Origin: Cognataquiflexum rubidum
Lineage (GTDB): Bacteria; Bacteroidota; Bacteroidia; Cytophagales; Cyclobacteriaceae
Assembly (NCBI RefSeq): GCF_022538115.1
Contig: NZ_JAKZAL010000026.1
Coordinates: forward strand, 1 to 59,098
Length of the DNA: 59,098 nucleotides
Direction of reading: 5' to 3'
Shown in pieces: positions 42,541-51,027 of this stretch (within the stretch, counting starts at the first letter, position 1; each line of letters starts with the position of its first letter). The position numbers and the translations under genes are program-made. A model generated the notes under the pieces. That model had not been told where the DNA came from. It saw nothing but the letters and a program-made list of their open reading frames with translations, and made no database searches.

Positions 42541-42954
42541 ATGGAAATGTCCAAAAAACAACTCGATAAGTTAAGCTATAATGTAATTGGGGCCGCTATT
42601 GAGGTCCATAGGATTTTGGGCCCCGGTTTGCTAGAAAAAGTGTATCAAAAATGTCTGGCTAGAGAGTTATCTCTCAGAGGAATTAAATACAGAGAACAAG
42701 TCAAAATGCCTTTTGACTACAAAGGAGAGTTTGTGGACTTAGACCTTACCTTTGATTTCTACATTGAGGAGTCATTGGTTCTTGAAATAAAAGCTGTTCA
42801 AGAAGTCATCCCCCTGTTTCATGCCCAAACATTGGCCTATATGAAACTGCTAAAAGCTCCTAAAGGCATCATCATAAATTTTAACGTGACCAATATATTC
42901 CATCATGGTCAAAAGACTTTTGTAAATGAATATTTTGAAAGCCTGATGGATTGA
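42541..42954 (+). CDS. GxxExxY family protein
   Basis: A 137-residue protein of the GxxExxY family, named after GPGLLEKVY (about 28-36). It resembles a small PD-(D/E)xK-type nuclease-like fold: DLDLTFDFYIEESLVLEIKAVQEV (about 62-85) carries an acidic residue and E-x-K, and HAQTLAYMKLLKAPKGIIINFNV follows. Function is not established. Such genes are frequent and scattered in Bacteroidota genomes. It lies just after the 184-bp repeats. Start ATG 42541; an ATG at 42547 is possible. Confidence 0.88.
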   Translation: MEMSKKQLDKLSYNVIGAAIEVHRILGPGLLEKVYQKCLARELSLRGIKYREQVKMPFDYKGEFVDLDLTFDFYIEESLVLEIKAVQEVIPLFHAQTLAYMKLLKAPKGIIINFNVTNIFHHGQKTFVNEYFESLMD

Positions 42955-42979
42955 TTAAAAAGTTTTATTTGCCGGAAAC

Positions 42980-43747
42980 TCAAGAAGTCGTATAGTATTC
43001 ATATGTTGATCTATTCCTTGGGACAAAACCCCATTGAGGATAGTATTCTTTTTCTTCAAGCATTTGATCTAATTCATTATAGAAATATTGGAAGGCATCC
43101 TTCTTTCCTGAAGGCCCATCCCACGTTTCCTTGGCTTCTAATAAACCATTTTCATTGTACCTATAAAAATATTCCATTATTGGGGTAGCGCCCTCAATGC
43201 AATTTCCCCAAACCAGCCTAGCAGTACGATTTTGATCATCAGCATAAAACAAATGGCATTCCCCTCCTGTCAAATCGCCCGCTAATATTATTGTAATCAA
43301 AAACCCTGATTCATCGTATAGGTAAGTACGTTTTGCTATACTACCTGTATTTTTTTCAGTGATAATCCTACCCATTTCGTCATACTCTTTTAAAGTCTTT
43401 GACGATAGAATATGTTTTCCTTCTTCTTTTGAATACACATTGACAGCCACCTGATTTCCACGTTGGTCATAATCATACAGAAAAACTGAGGAAGAATCAT
43501 TGTTAGGTTTAATCCCAACTGATAGTTTAAGCTTTCCTGAAGCATCATAATAATAATCAATCCTTCCCAAGGGAATATGGAATTCCTGAAAGTCATATTT
43601 GCTTTTCAATTTTCCTTCTGGAGTGAAAAGTGTCTCAGATAATGCCAACTTCACCTCATCAAAAATAGGTTCTTGTTCGGTTCGACCCAATTCACAGCTT
43701 GACACCAAAAAAACCAATGGGACGAAAATATGATATATCCTTTTCAT
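42980..43747 (-). CDS. Lipoprotein with YD-repeat-like stretches
   Basis: A 255-residue lipoprotein; the signal peptide ends VSSC, with acylated Cys near residue 18. The body carries several Y-D-x2-G-rich units: YYYDASGKLKLSV, LYDYDQRGNQVAV, EYDEMGRIITEKN, YLYDESGFLITI and FYRYNENGLLEAKETWDG, as in RHS/YD-repeat proteins. It is too short to be a toxin carrier. I know no function. It is convergent with the GxxExxY gene and alone on its strand. Confidence 0.75.
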   Translation of the reverse strand: MKRIYHIFVPLVFLVSSCELGRTEQEPIFDEVKLALSETLFTPEGKLKSKYDFQEFHIPLGRIDYYYDASGKLKLSVGIKPNNDSSSVFLYDYDQRGNQVAVNVYSKEEGKHILSSKTLKEYDEMGRIITEKNTGSIAKRTYLYDESGFLITIILAGDLTGGECHLFYADDQNRTARLVWGNCIEGATPIMEYFYRYNENGLLEAKETWDGPSGKKDAFQYFYNELDQMLEEKEYYPQWGFVPRNRSTYEYYTTS

Positions 43748-43819
43748 AATGACATCATTTAACGTACTAATCTACTAAGAAGATTTTAATAAAAAACAGT
43801 AGCTTATCTTCTGGACATA

Positions 43820-43860
43820 AAAAAACCGCAGAAGTCCTTTTGGTTTCTTCTGCGGTTTTA
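43820..43860 (-). terminator. Terminator of clpP-clpX
   Basis: On the minus strand AAAACCGCAGAAG and CTTCTGCGGTTTT form a 13-bp stem followed by T's, 30 bp after the clpX stop. Confidence 0.92.
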
Positions 43861-43889
43861 AAACTGATCACTGAAAACTGATCACTCCA

Positions 43890-45116
43890 TTAGGCTACCT
43901 GTAGTTTCTTAAACTTAGACTTGTCAAACTGCTCCTGCGCATATTTGGCATCAATAACCAATTCTTTGATCGAATCATCCGAAGGCAATTCATACATCGC
44001 ATCGGTGATGATCGCTTCGCAGATTGACCGCAAGCCCCTAGCTCCAAGGTTGTATTCCACGGCTTTCTCTACGATATAGTCGATACCGCTTTCTTCAAAA
44101 ACCAATTTGACACCTTCCATTTCTATCAGCTTTTTGTACTGTTTGGTCAAGGCGTTTTTTGGTTCGGTCAAGATGCTCTTCAGCGTGTCTCTATCCAAAG
44201 GGTCCAAGTGGGTTACCACAGGAAGTCTTCCTATCAACTCAGGGATGAGACCAAAAGATTTCAAATCCTGTGCGGTGACATATTGGAGCAGGTTGGTCCT
44301 GTCCACTTGTCTGTCTTCCACATATTTATTGAATCCCATGGGTTGGGTATTCAGCCTTTTGGCAATGTGTCTTCCAATCCCGTCAAATGCCCCACCGCAG
44401 ATAAATAGGATGTTCTCTGTATTGACGGCGATCATTTTCTGGTCAGGATGCTTTCTGCCACCTTGTGGGGGTACATTTACCACTGTTCCTTCCAACAACT
44501 TCAACAAAGCCTGCTGCACGCCTTCACCGCTTACATCACGGGTAATGGAAGGGTTGTCTGATTTTCTGGCGATTTTATCGATTTCGTCAATGTAAACGAT
44601 GCCTTTTTCAGCAGCTTCTACATTGTAATCAGCGGCTTGAAGTAACCTTGTCAGGATACTTTCCACATCCTCACCCACATACCCTGCTTCGGTCAGCACA
44701 GTGGCATCAGCAATACAAAATGGCACTTCCAACACCTTGGCCAATGTTTTGGCTAGATAGGTTTTACCTGTTCCTGTATCACCGACCATGATGATGTTGG
44801 ATTTTTCGATCCTGATATCGTCATTTTCCTCACCCTTTTGAAGCAACCTTTTGAAGTGGTTGTACACGGCTACGGTCAGTACTTTTTTGGCTTCATATTG
44901 ACCGATCACATATTGGTTTAGAAATTCAGTAAGCTCCTTTGGTTTTTTGAGCTTGACCTTGACATTCTTGCCGGGTTTTTTGTTTTTATCTTCCTCGCCA
45001 AGAATCTGGTAGGCCTGGTCAATACAGAAATTGCAGATATGCGCCGAGATCCCGGAGACCATCAGGTCCACGTCTTTCTTGTTTCTTCCGCAAAATGAAC
45101 AGGTAATTTGTGCCAT
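43890..45116 (-). CDS. clpX: ATP-dependent Clp protease ATP-binding subunit ClpX
   Basis: AAA+ unfoldase that feeds tagged proteins to ClpP. The 408-residue protein has the N-terminal zinc finger Cys6, Cys9, Cys28, Cys31 (CSFCGR...CNFC), Walker A GDTGTGKT (about 112-119), the pore loop GYVG ([10 protein letters not shown]), Walker [12 protein letters not shown], sensor EFIGRLPVV-like [10 protein letters not shown] and the ClpP-docking loop region ([13 protein letters not shown]). Its start overlaps the last base of clpP, so the two are translated from one message. Confidence 0.97.
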   Translation of the reverse strand: MAQITCSFCGRNKKDVDLMVSGISAHICNFCIDQAYQILGEEDKNKKPGKNVKVKLKKPKELTEFLNQYVIGQYEAKKVLTVAVYNHFKRLLQKGEENDDIRIEKSNIIMVGDTGTGKTYLAKTLAKVLEVPFCIADATVLTEAGYVGEDVESILTRLLQAADYNVEAAEKGIVYIDEIDKIARKSDNPSITRDVSGEGVQQALLKLLEGTVVNVPPQGGRKHPDQKMIAVNTENILFICGGAFDGIGRHIAKRLNTQPMGFNKYVEDRQVDRTNLLQYVTAQDLKSFGLIPELIGRLPVVTHLDPLDRDTLKSILTEPKNALTKQYKKLIEMEGVKLVFEESGIDYIVEKAVEYNLGARGLRSICEAIITDAMYELPSDDSIKELVIDAKYAQEQFDKSKFKKLQVA

Positions 45117-45790
45117 TATTTAGTTTTTTTAATCAATACTTCATCAATTAAGCCATATTCCTTGGCTTCCGGTGCTTTCATCCAATAATCTCTGTCAGAA
45201 TCCTTTTCAATTTCTTCAAAAGATTTTCCTGAATGGTCAGCAAGGATCTGATACAATTCTTGCTTCATGGAAAGGATCAACTTCAAAGAAATCTCCATGT
45301 CCTTAGATTGTCCCTGCATGCCTCCCGAAGGCTGATGAATCATCACCCTGGAATGTTGCAAAGCCGATCTCTTGTCTTTGGCACCACCGGCTAGCAATAC
45401 CGCTCCCATTGAAGCTGCAATACCGGTACAGATAGTGGCCACGTCAGGATTGATATACTGCATAGTATCATAGATGCCGAGTCCTGCAGTCACAGAGCCT
45501 CCGGGGCTGTTGACATATAGCAGCACATCTTTTTTTGGATCCGTAGATTCCAAAAACAACAACTGTGCAGTGATTATATTGGCAATGAAATCATCTACCT
45601 GAGTTCCCAAAAAGATGATTCTGTCCATGATCAACCTTGAAAATACATCAATTTCGCGGAAATTGGTAGGTCTTTCCTCGATTACTGACCTGGTCATGTT
45701 TTCCACAAATGTGTTGTATTGGTCAAAAGCGTTACCGCTGATGCCCCTGCTGTGGACAGCGTATTTTCTGAATTCGTCTCTGTTTATCAT
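45116..45790 (-). CDS. clpP: ATP-dependent Clp protease proteolytic subunit
   Basis: Serine protease barrel partnered with ClpX. The 224-residue product shows the catalytic Ser in [15 protein letters not shown], His in [14 protein letters not shown] and Asp in SDRDYWM. The start is ATG 45790 ([17 protein letters not shown]); a TTG-started extension to 45814 overlaps a -7-like TATTTTTG at 45812-45819 and is unlikely. It lies just after the trigger factor, the usual tig-clpP-clpX order. Confidence 0.96.
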   Translation of the reverse strand: MINRDEFRKYAVHSRGISGNAFDQYNTFVENMTRSVIEERPTNFREIDVFSRLIMDRIIFLGTQVDDFIANIITAQLLFLESTDPKKDVLLYVNSPGGSVTAGLGIYDTMQYINPDVATICTGIAASMGAVLLAGGAKDKRSALQHSRVMIHQPSGGMQGQSKDMEISLKLILSMKQELYQILADHSGKSFEEIEKDSDRDYWMKAPEAKEYGLIDEVLIKKTK

Positions 45791-45814
45791 AATTTCTGTT
45801 TTAGTCTTGTACAA

Positions 45815-45846
45815 AAATAAAAAAAGCCCTTAAAGAAGGACTTTTT
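45815..45846 (-). terminator. Terminator of tig
   Basis: On the minus strand AAAAAGTCCTT and AAGGGCTTTTT (one mismatch) form a stem followed by TTTTATTTTT, 22 bp after the tig stop. It separates tig from clpPX, which may then use the -7 box at 45812-45819 (TATTTTTG). Confidence 0.75.
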
Positions 45847-45867
45847 GATAACGATTTTATCCAAAAA

Positions 45868-47193
45868 TTAGTTTTCTAACAGTTCTTTGAATTTGTCGAT
45901 TTTGATGACTTCTTCTTTCAGATTTCCTTTTTCTCTTACAAAATCAAGGACTTTTTCATTCTGTACAGAAGTCAGCATCTGCATATAATTTTGGCCTTCG
46001 TTGCCCTTGAGATAATTATCCACAAACATATCCATGCTTGCTTCCATCTGTGAACCAAGTCCTGAAGAAGCGAATTGCTCGCGGATCATTTCTTTGGTTT
46101 TTTCAATGACATCTGCATGTTCTGCCTGAATATCATTGTCCTTCGCAATTTTGTTGGAAATCAATGTCCATGTCAGTTGCTTGGCGTAGATTGGATATTC
46201 CTGCTCTACTTGTTCTGTCGTCACTTTTCCTTCGTTGGCCCTTAGCAACCATTCTTTCAGGAAATCTTCCGGCAAATCGATATTGGCTTTGGCAACGAGT
46301 TTTTCTTTGATTTTTTCTTCACCAAAAACCCTCAGCTCTTTGTTGTAATTTTCTGAAAGAATTTCTTTCACTTTGGTTCTCATCGCTTCCTCTGAGTCTA
46401 CCTGACCTTCGCCAAACAGTTTGTCAAAAAACTCCTGATTCAAGTCTGCCAATTCAGTCCTGTTGATGTTTTGAACAGTAAATGTAAAATTACCTTTAAG
46501 GTCAGCAGCTTCTTCCTCAGTGACACCTGCGGTGGCAGCAAGGTTTTCCTTGATGGCTTTGGAAGGATCAAAGGTCACTACATCTCCTTTTTTCAATCCG
46601 ATGAATTGCTTTAAAGAACCTGCTTCTATGGCAGAAAGTGGCATGGAGAAGGTTTTTTCAAATGAACTATCCTCAGATTTCAGGTCGCCATATAGAAAAT
46701 CATTTTCTTGGCTGACCTCAGGATTGGTCATTTTTCCGTATTGGCTTCGAAGGTTTTGGATGGCGTCATCTACTTCCTTTTCTTCCATTTCCATCTTATA
46801 GTTGACAGCATCAATGCCATCGATATTGACAGAGATATCTTCTACAAAACCTATTTTGTATTTGAACTCAAATTCTTTTTGGCTATCCCAATTGATATTT
46901 GCGGCATCTTCAACCATTGGAAGGGGATCTCCCAATATTTTAAAAGTCTGGGCTTTCAGATAATCATTCAGGGAAGAAGTAAGGATCGAATTGATTTCAT
47001 CCACGAGTACCGAGGTTCCATACATCTTTTTTACCATGGTGATGGGAGCTTTGCCAGGTCTAAAACCTCTTATTGTGGCTTTTTTGGCATAGTCCTTAAT
47101 TTTCGCATCCACCTTTGGTTGATAATCTGCTTCATTTAGTTTAATTTTAACTGAAGCCTGATTTGCTGCGTGCTTGTCTAATGAGATTTCCAA
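45868..47193 (-). CDS. tig: Trigger factor
   Basis: Ribosome-bound chaperone and prolyl isomerase. The 441-residue protein has the N-terminal ribosome-docking domain with the signature GFRPGKAPITMVKKMYG (about 44-60), an FKBP-like domain that is weakly conserved (about 155-240), and a C-terminal chaperone domain rich in helices. The charged C-terminus ends IDKFKELLEN. Length is near normal (430-450). It lies upstream of clpP. Confidence 0.95.
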   Translation of the reverse strand: MEISLDKHAANQASVKIKLNEADYQPKVDAKIKDYAKKATIRGFRPGKAPITMVKKMYGTSVLVDEINSILTSSLNDYLKAQTFKILGDPLPMVEDAANINWDSQKEFEFKYKIGFVEDISVNIDGIDAVNYKMEMEEKEVDDAIQNLRSQYGKMTNPEVSQENDFLYGDLKSEDSSFEKTFSMPLSAIEAGSLKQFIGLKKGDVVTFDPSKAIKENLAATAGVTEEEAADLKGNFTFTVQNINRTELADLNQEFFDKLFGEGQVDSEEAMRTKVKEILSENYNKELRVFGEEKIKEKLVAKANIDLPEDFLKEWLLRANEGKVTTEQVEQEYPIYAKQLTWTLISNKIAKDNDIQAEHADVIEKTKEMIREQFASSGLGSQMEASMDMFVDNYLKGNEGQNYMQMLTSVQNEKVLDFVREKGNLKEEVIKIDKFKELLEN

Positions 47194-47302
47194 TTTGCTG
47201 TATTTTGGTGTGATTTGAATTTAAAAACCCCCAATCCCATTTCTTATTTCGATTGCCTGTATTAGGCTCGAAGCCGGAAAGTTGATTGAGGGTTAAGAAG
47301 CG

Positions 47303-47384
47303 TGCGGATAGAGGGACTCGAACCCCCATGCCTCGCGGCGCTAGATCCTAAGTCTAGTGCGTCTACCAATTTCGCCACATCCGC
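47303..47384 (-). tRNA. tRNA-Leu (TAG)
   Basis: 82 nt on the minus strand. Acceptor GCGGATG/TATCCGC (with one G.T pair), discriminator A; D arm GTGGCGAAATTGGTAGACGC; anticodon loop ACTTAGGAT with TAG; variable arm GCCGCGAGGC; T arm GGGGGTTCGAGTCCCTC. CCA not encoded. Confidence 0.96.
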
Positions 47385-47513
47385 GATTTGTGGTTGCAAA
47401 GGTAATAAGTAAAATTAAACTTGCAAAAATTGGAATAAAATTCATCCCAAAATTTGTTAAATACCCTACAGGACGGGTTGTTTTGATAAAAGAATTGCTT
47501 TAGCTTCGATAAT

Positions 47514-49733
47514 ATGATAGAAATAGACCCGGTAGAGGAAAGAAAGGAGATCTTAAAAAGATACAAAAAGGTTTTGAAAATGGCCAAACCGGTCCTCAAA
47601 CCCGGTGACGCCAAAATCATCAAAAGGGCTTTTACCATTTCCAATGAAGCCCATAAAGAAATGCGGCGGAAGTCCGGAGAACCTTATATCTATCATCCTC
47701 TTGAGGTCGCATTGATATGTGTGGAGGAAATTGGCCTGGGAACTACCAGTATTGTGGCAGCCTTGCTGCACGATGTGGTGGAGGACACCGATTGGGAACT
47801 GGAAGACATAGAAAGGGAATTCGGTGCCAAAGTCGCCCAGATCATAGACGGCTTGACCAAAATCTCAGGAGTATTTGAATACGGATCATCACAGCAGGCA
47901 GAAAACTTCCGGAAAATGCTCCTCACGCTTTCCGACGATGTACGGGTGATCCTGATCAAATTGGCGGACAGGCTCAACAACATGCGTACCCTTGACAGCA
48001 TGCCAAGGCACAAGCAGTTGAAGATCGCTTCCGAAACGATGTACCTCTATGCTCCGCTCGCCCACCGATTGGGGCTCTATGCCATCAAATCGGAGTTGGA
48101 GGATCTTTACCTCAAATTTACAGATTCGGAGACCTACCTTTTCATTGTCAACAAAATCAATGAAACCAGGCTCTCCAGAAATAAATTCATCAAAAGTTTT
48201 ATTGGTCCCATGGAAGAGGAACTGCTTTCCCAGGGCTTCAAATTTACCATCAAAGGAAGACCAAAATCTATTTTTTCGATCTACAACAAAATGAAATTGC
48301 AGAATATACCTTTTGAAGAGGTATATGATCTTTTTGCTGTGAGGATCATCATTGACAGCGAGCTCGAAAATGAAAAAGCAGATTGTTGGCAGGTGTATTC
48401 CGTAGTGACAGACTTCTATAGGCCCAATCCCGACCGACTCAGGGATTGGATCAGCACCCCGAGGGCAAACGGCTATGAATCCCTCCATACTACGGTCATG
48501 AGTCAGACCGGCCAATGGGTGGAAGTTCAGATCAGGACGTCCAGGATGGATGACATCGCCGAGCGGGGATATGCCGCTCATTGGAAATACAAGGAAAAGG
48601 ATACTATCCAAAACAAGGGAACAGGATTAGACGAATGGATTACCCAAGTACGGACATTGTTGGAGTCAAATGACGGCTCGGCCATTGAGTTTATGGACGA
48701 CTTCCGCGGCAACCTTTTCCATGACGAGGTTTTTGTCTTTACCCCAAAAGGTGAATTGAAGGTCCTTCCCAATGGTGCAACAGCCTTGGATTTTGCCTTT
48801 GAGATACACTCAGAAGTCGGAGCCAAATGCATCGGAGCCAAGGTCAACCAAAAATTGGTTTCAATCAACCACAAGCTCAAAAACGGCGATCAGGTAGAAA
48901 TCCTGACCTCCAACAAACAAAAACCAACTGAAGACTGGCTCAATTCCGTGGTGACCTCACGGGCCAAAGCCAAAATCAAAGACGCGCTCCGGGAAGAAAA
49001 GAAATCTACCATCCTGGATGGGAAAGAGATCGTCCAAAGGAAACTCCGTCAAATGAAAATGGAATTCACTTCCGAAGTCGTCGAGCAATTGAGGGCATAT
49101 TTTGAGACCAAAACGCCAAACGAGTTTTTTTATAAAGTAGGGAAAGGAGTCATCGATGCCACATCGATCAAAAGCTTCAAAGAATTTAAAGAGCAGAAAA
49201 AACAAAAAGGCAAAGCTTCCTTTGAAAAAGTAAAGGACGAATCCTCCTTTACTAAGGAAATCAAAAACCTCAAAGGCCCTGACCATGACCAACTGCTCAT
49301 CGGTGAAGACATGGATTTGGTGGATTATATCCTTGCCAAATGCTGTAATCCTATCCCCGGAGATGATGTTTTCGGCTTTGTGACCATCAATGAAGGCATC
49401 AAAATCCACAGAACTTCCTGTCCGAATGCCTTAGAATTGCTGTCCAACCACGGAAACAGGGTAATCAAAGCCCGTTGGACAAGCCAACAGCAGATCGCGT
49501 TTTTGGCGGGCTTGAGAATCGTAGGTACCGACAGGGTGGGGCTGATCAATGATGTCACCAGGGTAATCTCCAATGAACTCAAAGTCAACATGCGGTCCAT
49601 CACCGTAGATTCTGACAGCGGAATATTTGAAGGATCGATCAAACTCTACGTCCACAGCACCCAACACCTCGAAAAATTAATGTCAAACCTTTCAAAAGTC
49701 GAAGGAATCCTCAAAGTGACAAGGTTTGATTGA
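47514..49733 (+). CDS. Bifunctional (p)ppGpp synthetase/hydrolase
   Basis: RelA/SpoT-type enzyme controlling the stringent response. The 739-residue protein has the HD hydrolase domain (YIYHPLEVALICVEE, ALLHDVVEDTDW with HD at about 85-86, KLADRLNNMRTL), the synthetase domain (RPKSIFSIYNKMK, YDLFAVRIIID, GYESLHTTV), the TGS domain (VFVFTPKGELKVLPNGATALDFAFEIH, about 405-431) and a C-terminal ACT domain ending VEGILKVTRFD. Intact HD residues mean that it can both make and destroy the alarmone. Its last 33 bases recur 3.1 kb downstream (see 52855-52887). Confidence 0.97.
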   Translation: MIEIDPVEERKEILKRYKKVLKMAKPVLKPGDAKIIKRAFTISNEAHKEMRRKSGEPYIYHPLEVALICVEEIGLGTTSIVAALLHDVVEDTDWELEDIEREFGAKVAQIIDGLTKISGVFEYGSSQQAENFRKMLLTLSDDVRVILIKLADRLNNMRTLDSMPRHKQLKIASETMYLYAPLAHRLGLYAIKSELEDLYLKFTDSETYLFIVNKINETRLSRNKFIKSFIGPMEEELLSQGFKFTIKGRPKSIFSIYNKMKLQNIPFEEVYDLFAVRIIIDSELENEKADCWQVYSVVTDFYRPNPDRLRDWISTPRANGYESLHTTVMSQTGQWVEVQIRTSRMDDIAERGYAAHWKYKEKDTIQNKGTGLDEWITQVRTLLESNDGSAIEFMDDFRGNLFHDEVFVFTPKGELKVLPNGATALDFAFEIHSEVGAKCIGAKVNQKLVSINHKLKNGDQVEILTSNKQKPTEDWLNSVVTSRAKAKIKDALREEKKSTILDGKEIVQRKLRQMKMEFTSEVVEQLRAYFETKTPNEFFYKVGKGVIDATSIKSFKEFKEQKKQKGKASFEKVKDESSFTKEIKNLKGPDHDQLLIGEDMDLVDYILAKCCNPIPGDDVFGFVTINEGIKIHRTSCPNALELLSNHGNRVIKARWTSQQQIAFLAGLRIVGTDRVGLINDVTRVISNELKVNMRSITVDSDSGIFEGSIKLYVHSTQHLEKLMSNLSKVEGILKVTRFD

Positions 49734-49863
49734 ACACTGGGCCGTCAGAATTTGAATTTTGTTGGAGTACTATTGATTTAGACGCCTTGGAATACCAGGT
49801 TTTCATTTGCCTCAAAATCCTATGATTCGTTAATGACTTTTTCGGACTCAGGTATTCAGCCTT

Positions 49864-50703
49864 TTATTTTTTGGAAAAGAATGTTTTAAAAATTGCCATT
49901 CCAAAAATATAGACTATCCCTACATAGGAACACAGTTGAATCCAATAGTTTTTCTCGGGGAAAATGACAACGGTCCCAATGATTCCTATGGCAATAAAAA
50001 AGAGTGCTGTAAATGTCAGCAGTCTATATTCTTTTGTTTGACTTGGGTAGGGGTATTTCCATGGCAAAATTGGGAGGACGCAAAGGATTAAAAGCAAAAC
50101 CAAGTTTGCCGTAGGCGAAAAATCAAACACAAAATAGAGGTAAAACGCTACAAAATTCCACAAAATAGGAAATCCTTCAAAATAAAGATCTTCGGTAACA
50201 TAGGTCGTTTTGCCATAATAAAAACACGAAACAAACAGGATTGCCGATGCGCCAAACAGATTAAATTCTGCAGGCAAAAGACCTGCTTCATGGATAAAAT
50301 ATGCCGGAATAATGGCATAGTTTGCAAAATCAATCACATGGTCAATTGAGTCGCCTTTAAAATTGGGCAATACCTCCGAAACTTTGGCAGCACGGGCAAG
50401 TGTACCGTCTATTGCATCTACCAAAAACGCAACCGTAAGCCATACGAAAACCTGAGCAAAATCTTGTTTTTGAATTGCTAACATTGCCAAGAAACCAAAA
50501 ATCATCCCCGATGCTGTAAAGGCATGAACTGACCATGCTAAGACGTATTGAAAAAAGCTGAATTTTTTCACATCAATTTTATCATAAGGATGGTCATTAT
50601 TTAGCAACTTGGCTTCAGGAGCAAATTTATCCTTTTTATTTAAAATGATGAGGTTTGAAATTTGAGGTTTAAAATTGAAGTGATGCCCAAATGCCAAATT
50701 CAT
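49864..50703 (-). CDS. pcs: Phosphatidylcholine synthase (CDP-alcohol phosphatidyltransferase)
   Basis: A 279-residue membrane enzyme with about eight hydrophobic segments. The CDP-alcohol phosphotransferase motif is D-x2-D-G-x2-A-R, then 12 residues and G-x3-D-x3-D (DAIDGTLARA...FKGDSIDHVID, about 96-125). The wide spacing, SIDHVIDFANYAIIPAYF and the YYGKTTYVTEDLYFEGFPILWNF region are those of bacterial Pcs, which joins choline to CDP-diacylglycerol. The choline-type transporter divergent from it supports the call. PC in this organism is an inference. It has an unusual N-terminal 45-residue polar extension; an internal start is possible. Confidence 0.85.
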   Translation of the reverse strand: MNLAFGHHFNFKPQISNLIILNKKDKFAPEAKLLNNDHPYDKIDVKKFSFFQYVLAWSVHAFTASGMIFGFLAMLAIQKQDFAQVFVWLTVAFLVDAIDGTLARAAKVSEVLPNFKGDSIDHVIDFANYAIIPAYFIHEAGLLPAEFNLFGASAILFVSCFYYGKTTYVTEDLYFEGFPILWNFVAFYLYFVFDFSPTANLVLLLILCVLPILPWKYPYPSQTKEYRLLTFTALFFIAIGIIGTVVIFPEKNYWIQLCSYVGIVYIFGMAIFKTFFSKK

Positions 50704-51027
50704 TTAATTTGCAACACCTCAAATACATGCTGTAAAAAGTTAATTGGTTAAAATAGTCAACGATTTATACGATTCTCTTCTTTCTCAAAAGGGGAAATAT
50801 TGCAAAGAAAAGCTTGTGAGCTGTTTCTTTTGGAAGTCAATGTAAAGAAGTCAAAGTGAAAAAGAATAAGTTGAACTTTGTAAGTTATTATATTGGCTTT
50901 CCTTAATTCATCAATAATATTTATTCCCCAATTTAGTGTTAAATCCGGAGCATAAAATAAATAGCGGAAGCAGTCATAGTCAGTTTCCAGACCAAGCTCA
51001 ACAATATTATAGAAGCCTATTAAAACC
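50704..51027. other. Intergenic region between pcs and the choline-transporter-like gene
   Basis: 324 bp. A minus-strand open frame (51029-50757, 90 codons) covers most of it. Its first 50 codons read like protein (IVELGLETDYDCFRYLFYAP), but the frame overlaps the symporter start, has no known relative in my memory and would leave the two genes without a control region. It may be a gene remnant or chance. I could not find a clear pair of promoter boxes for either gene. Confidence 0.3.
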
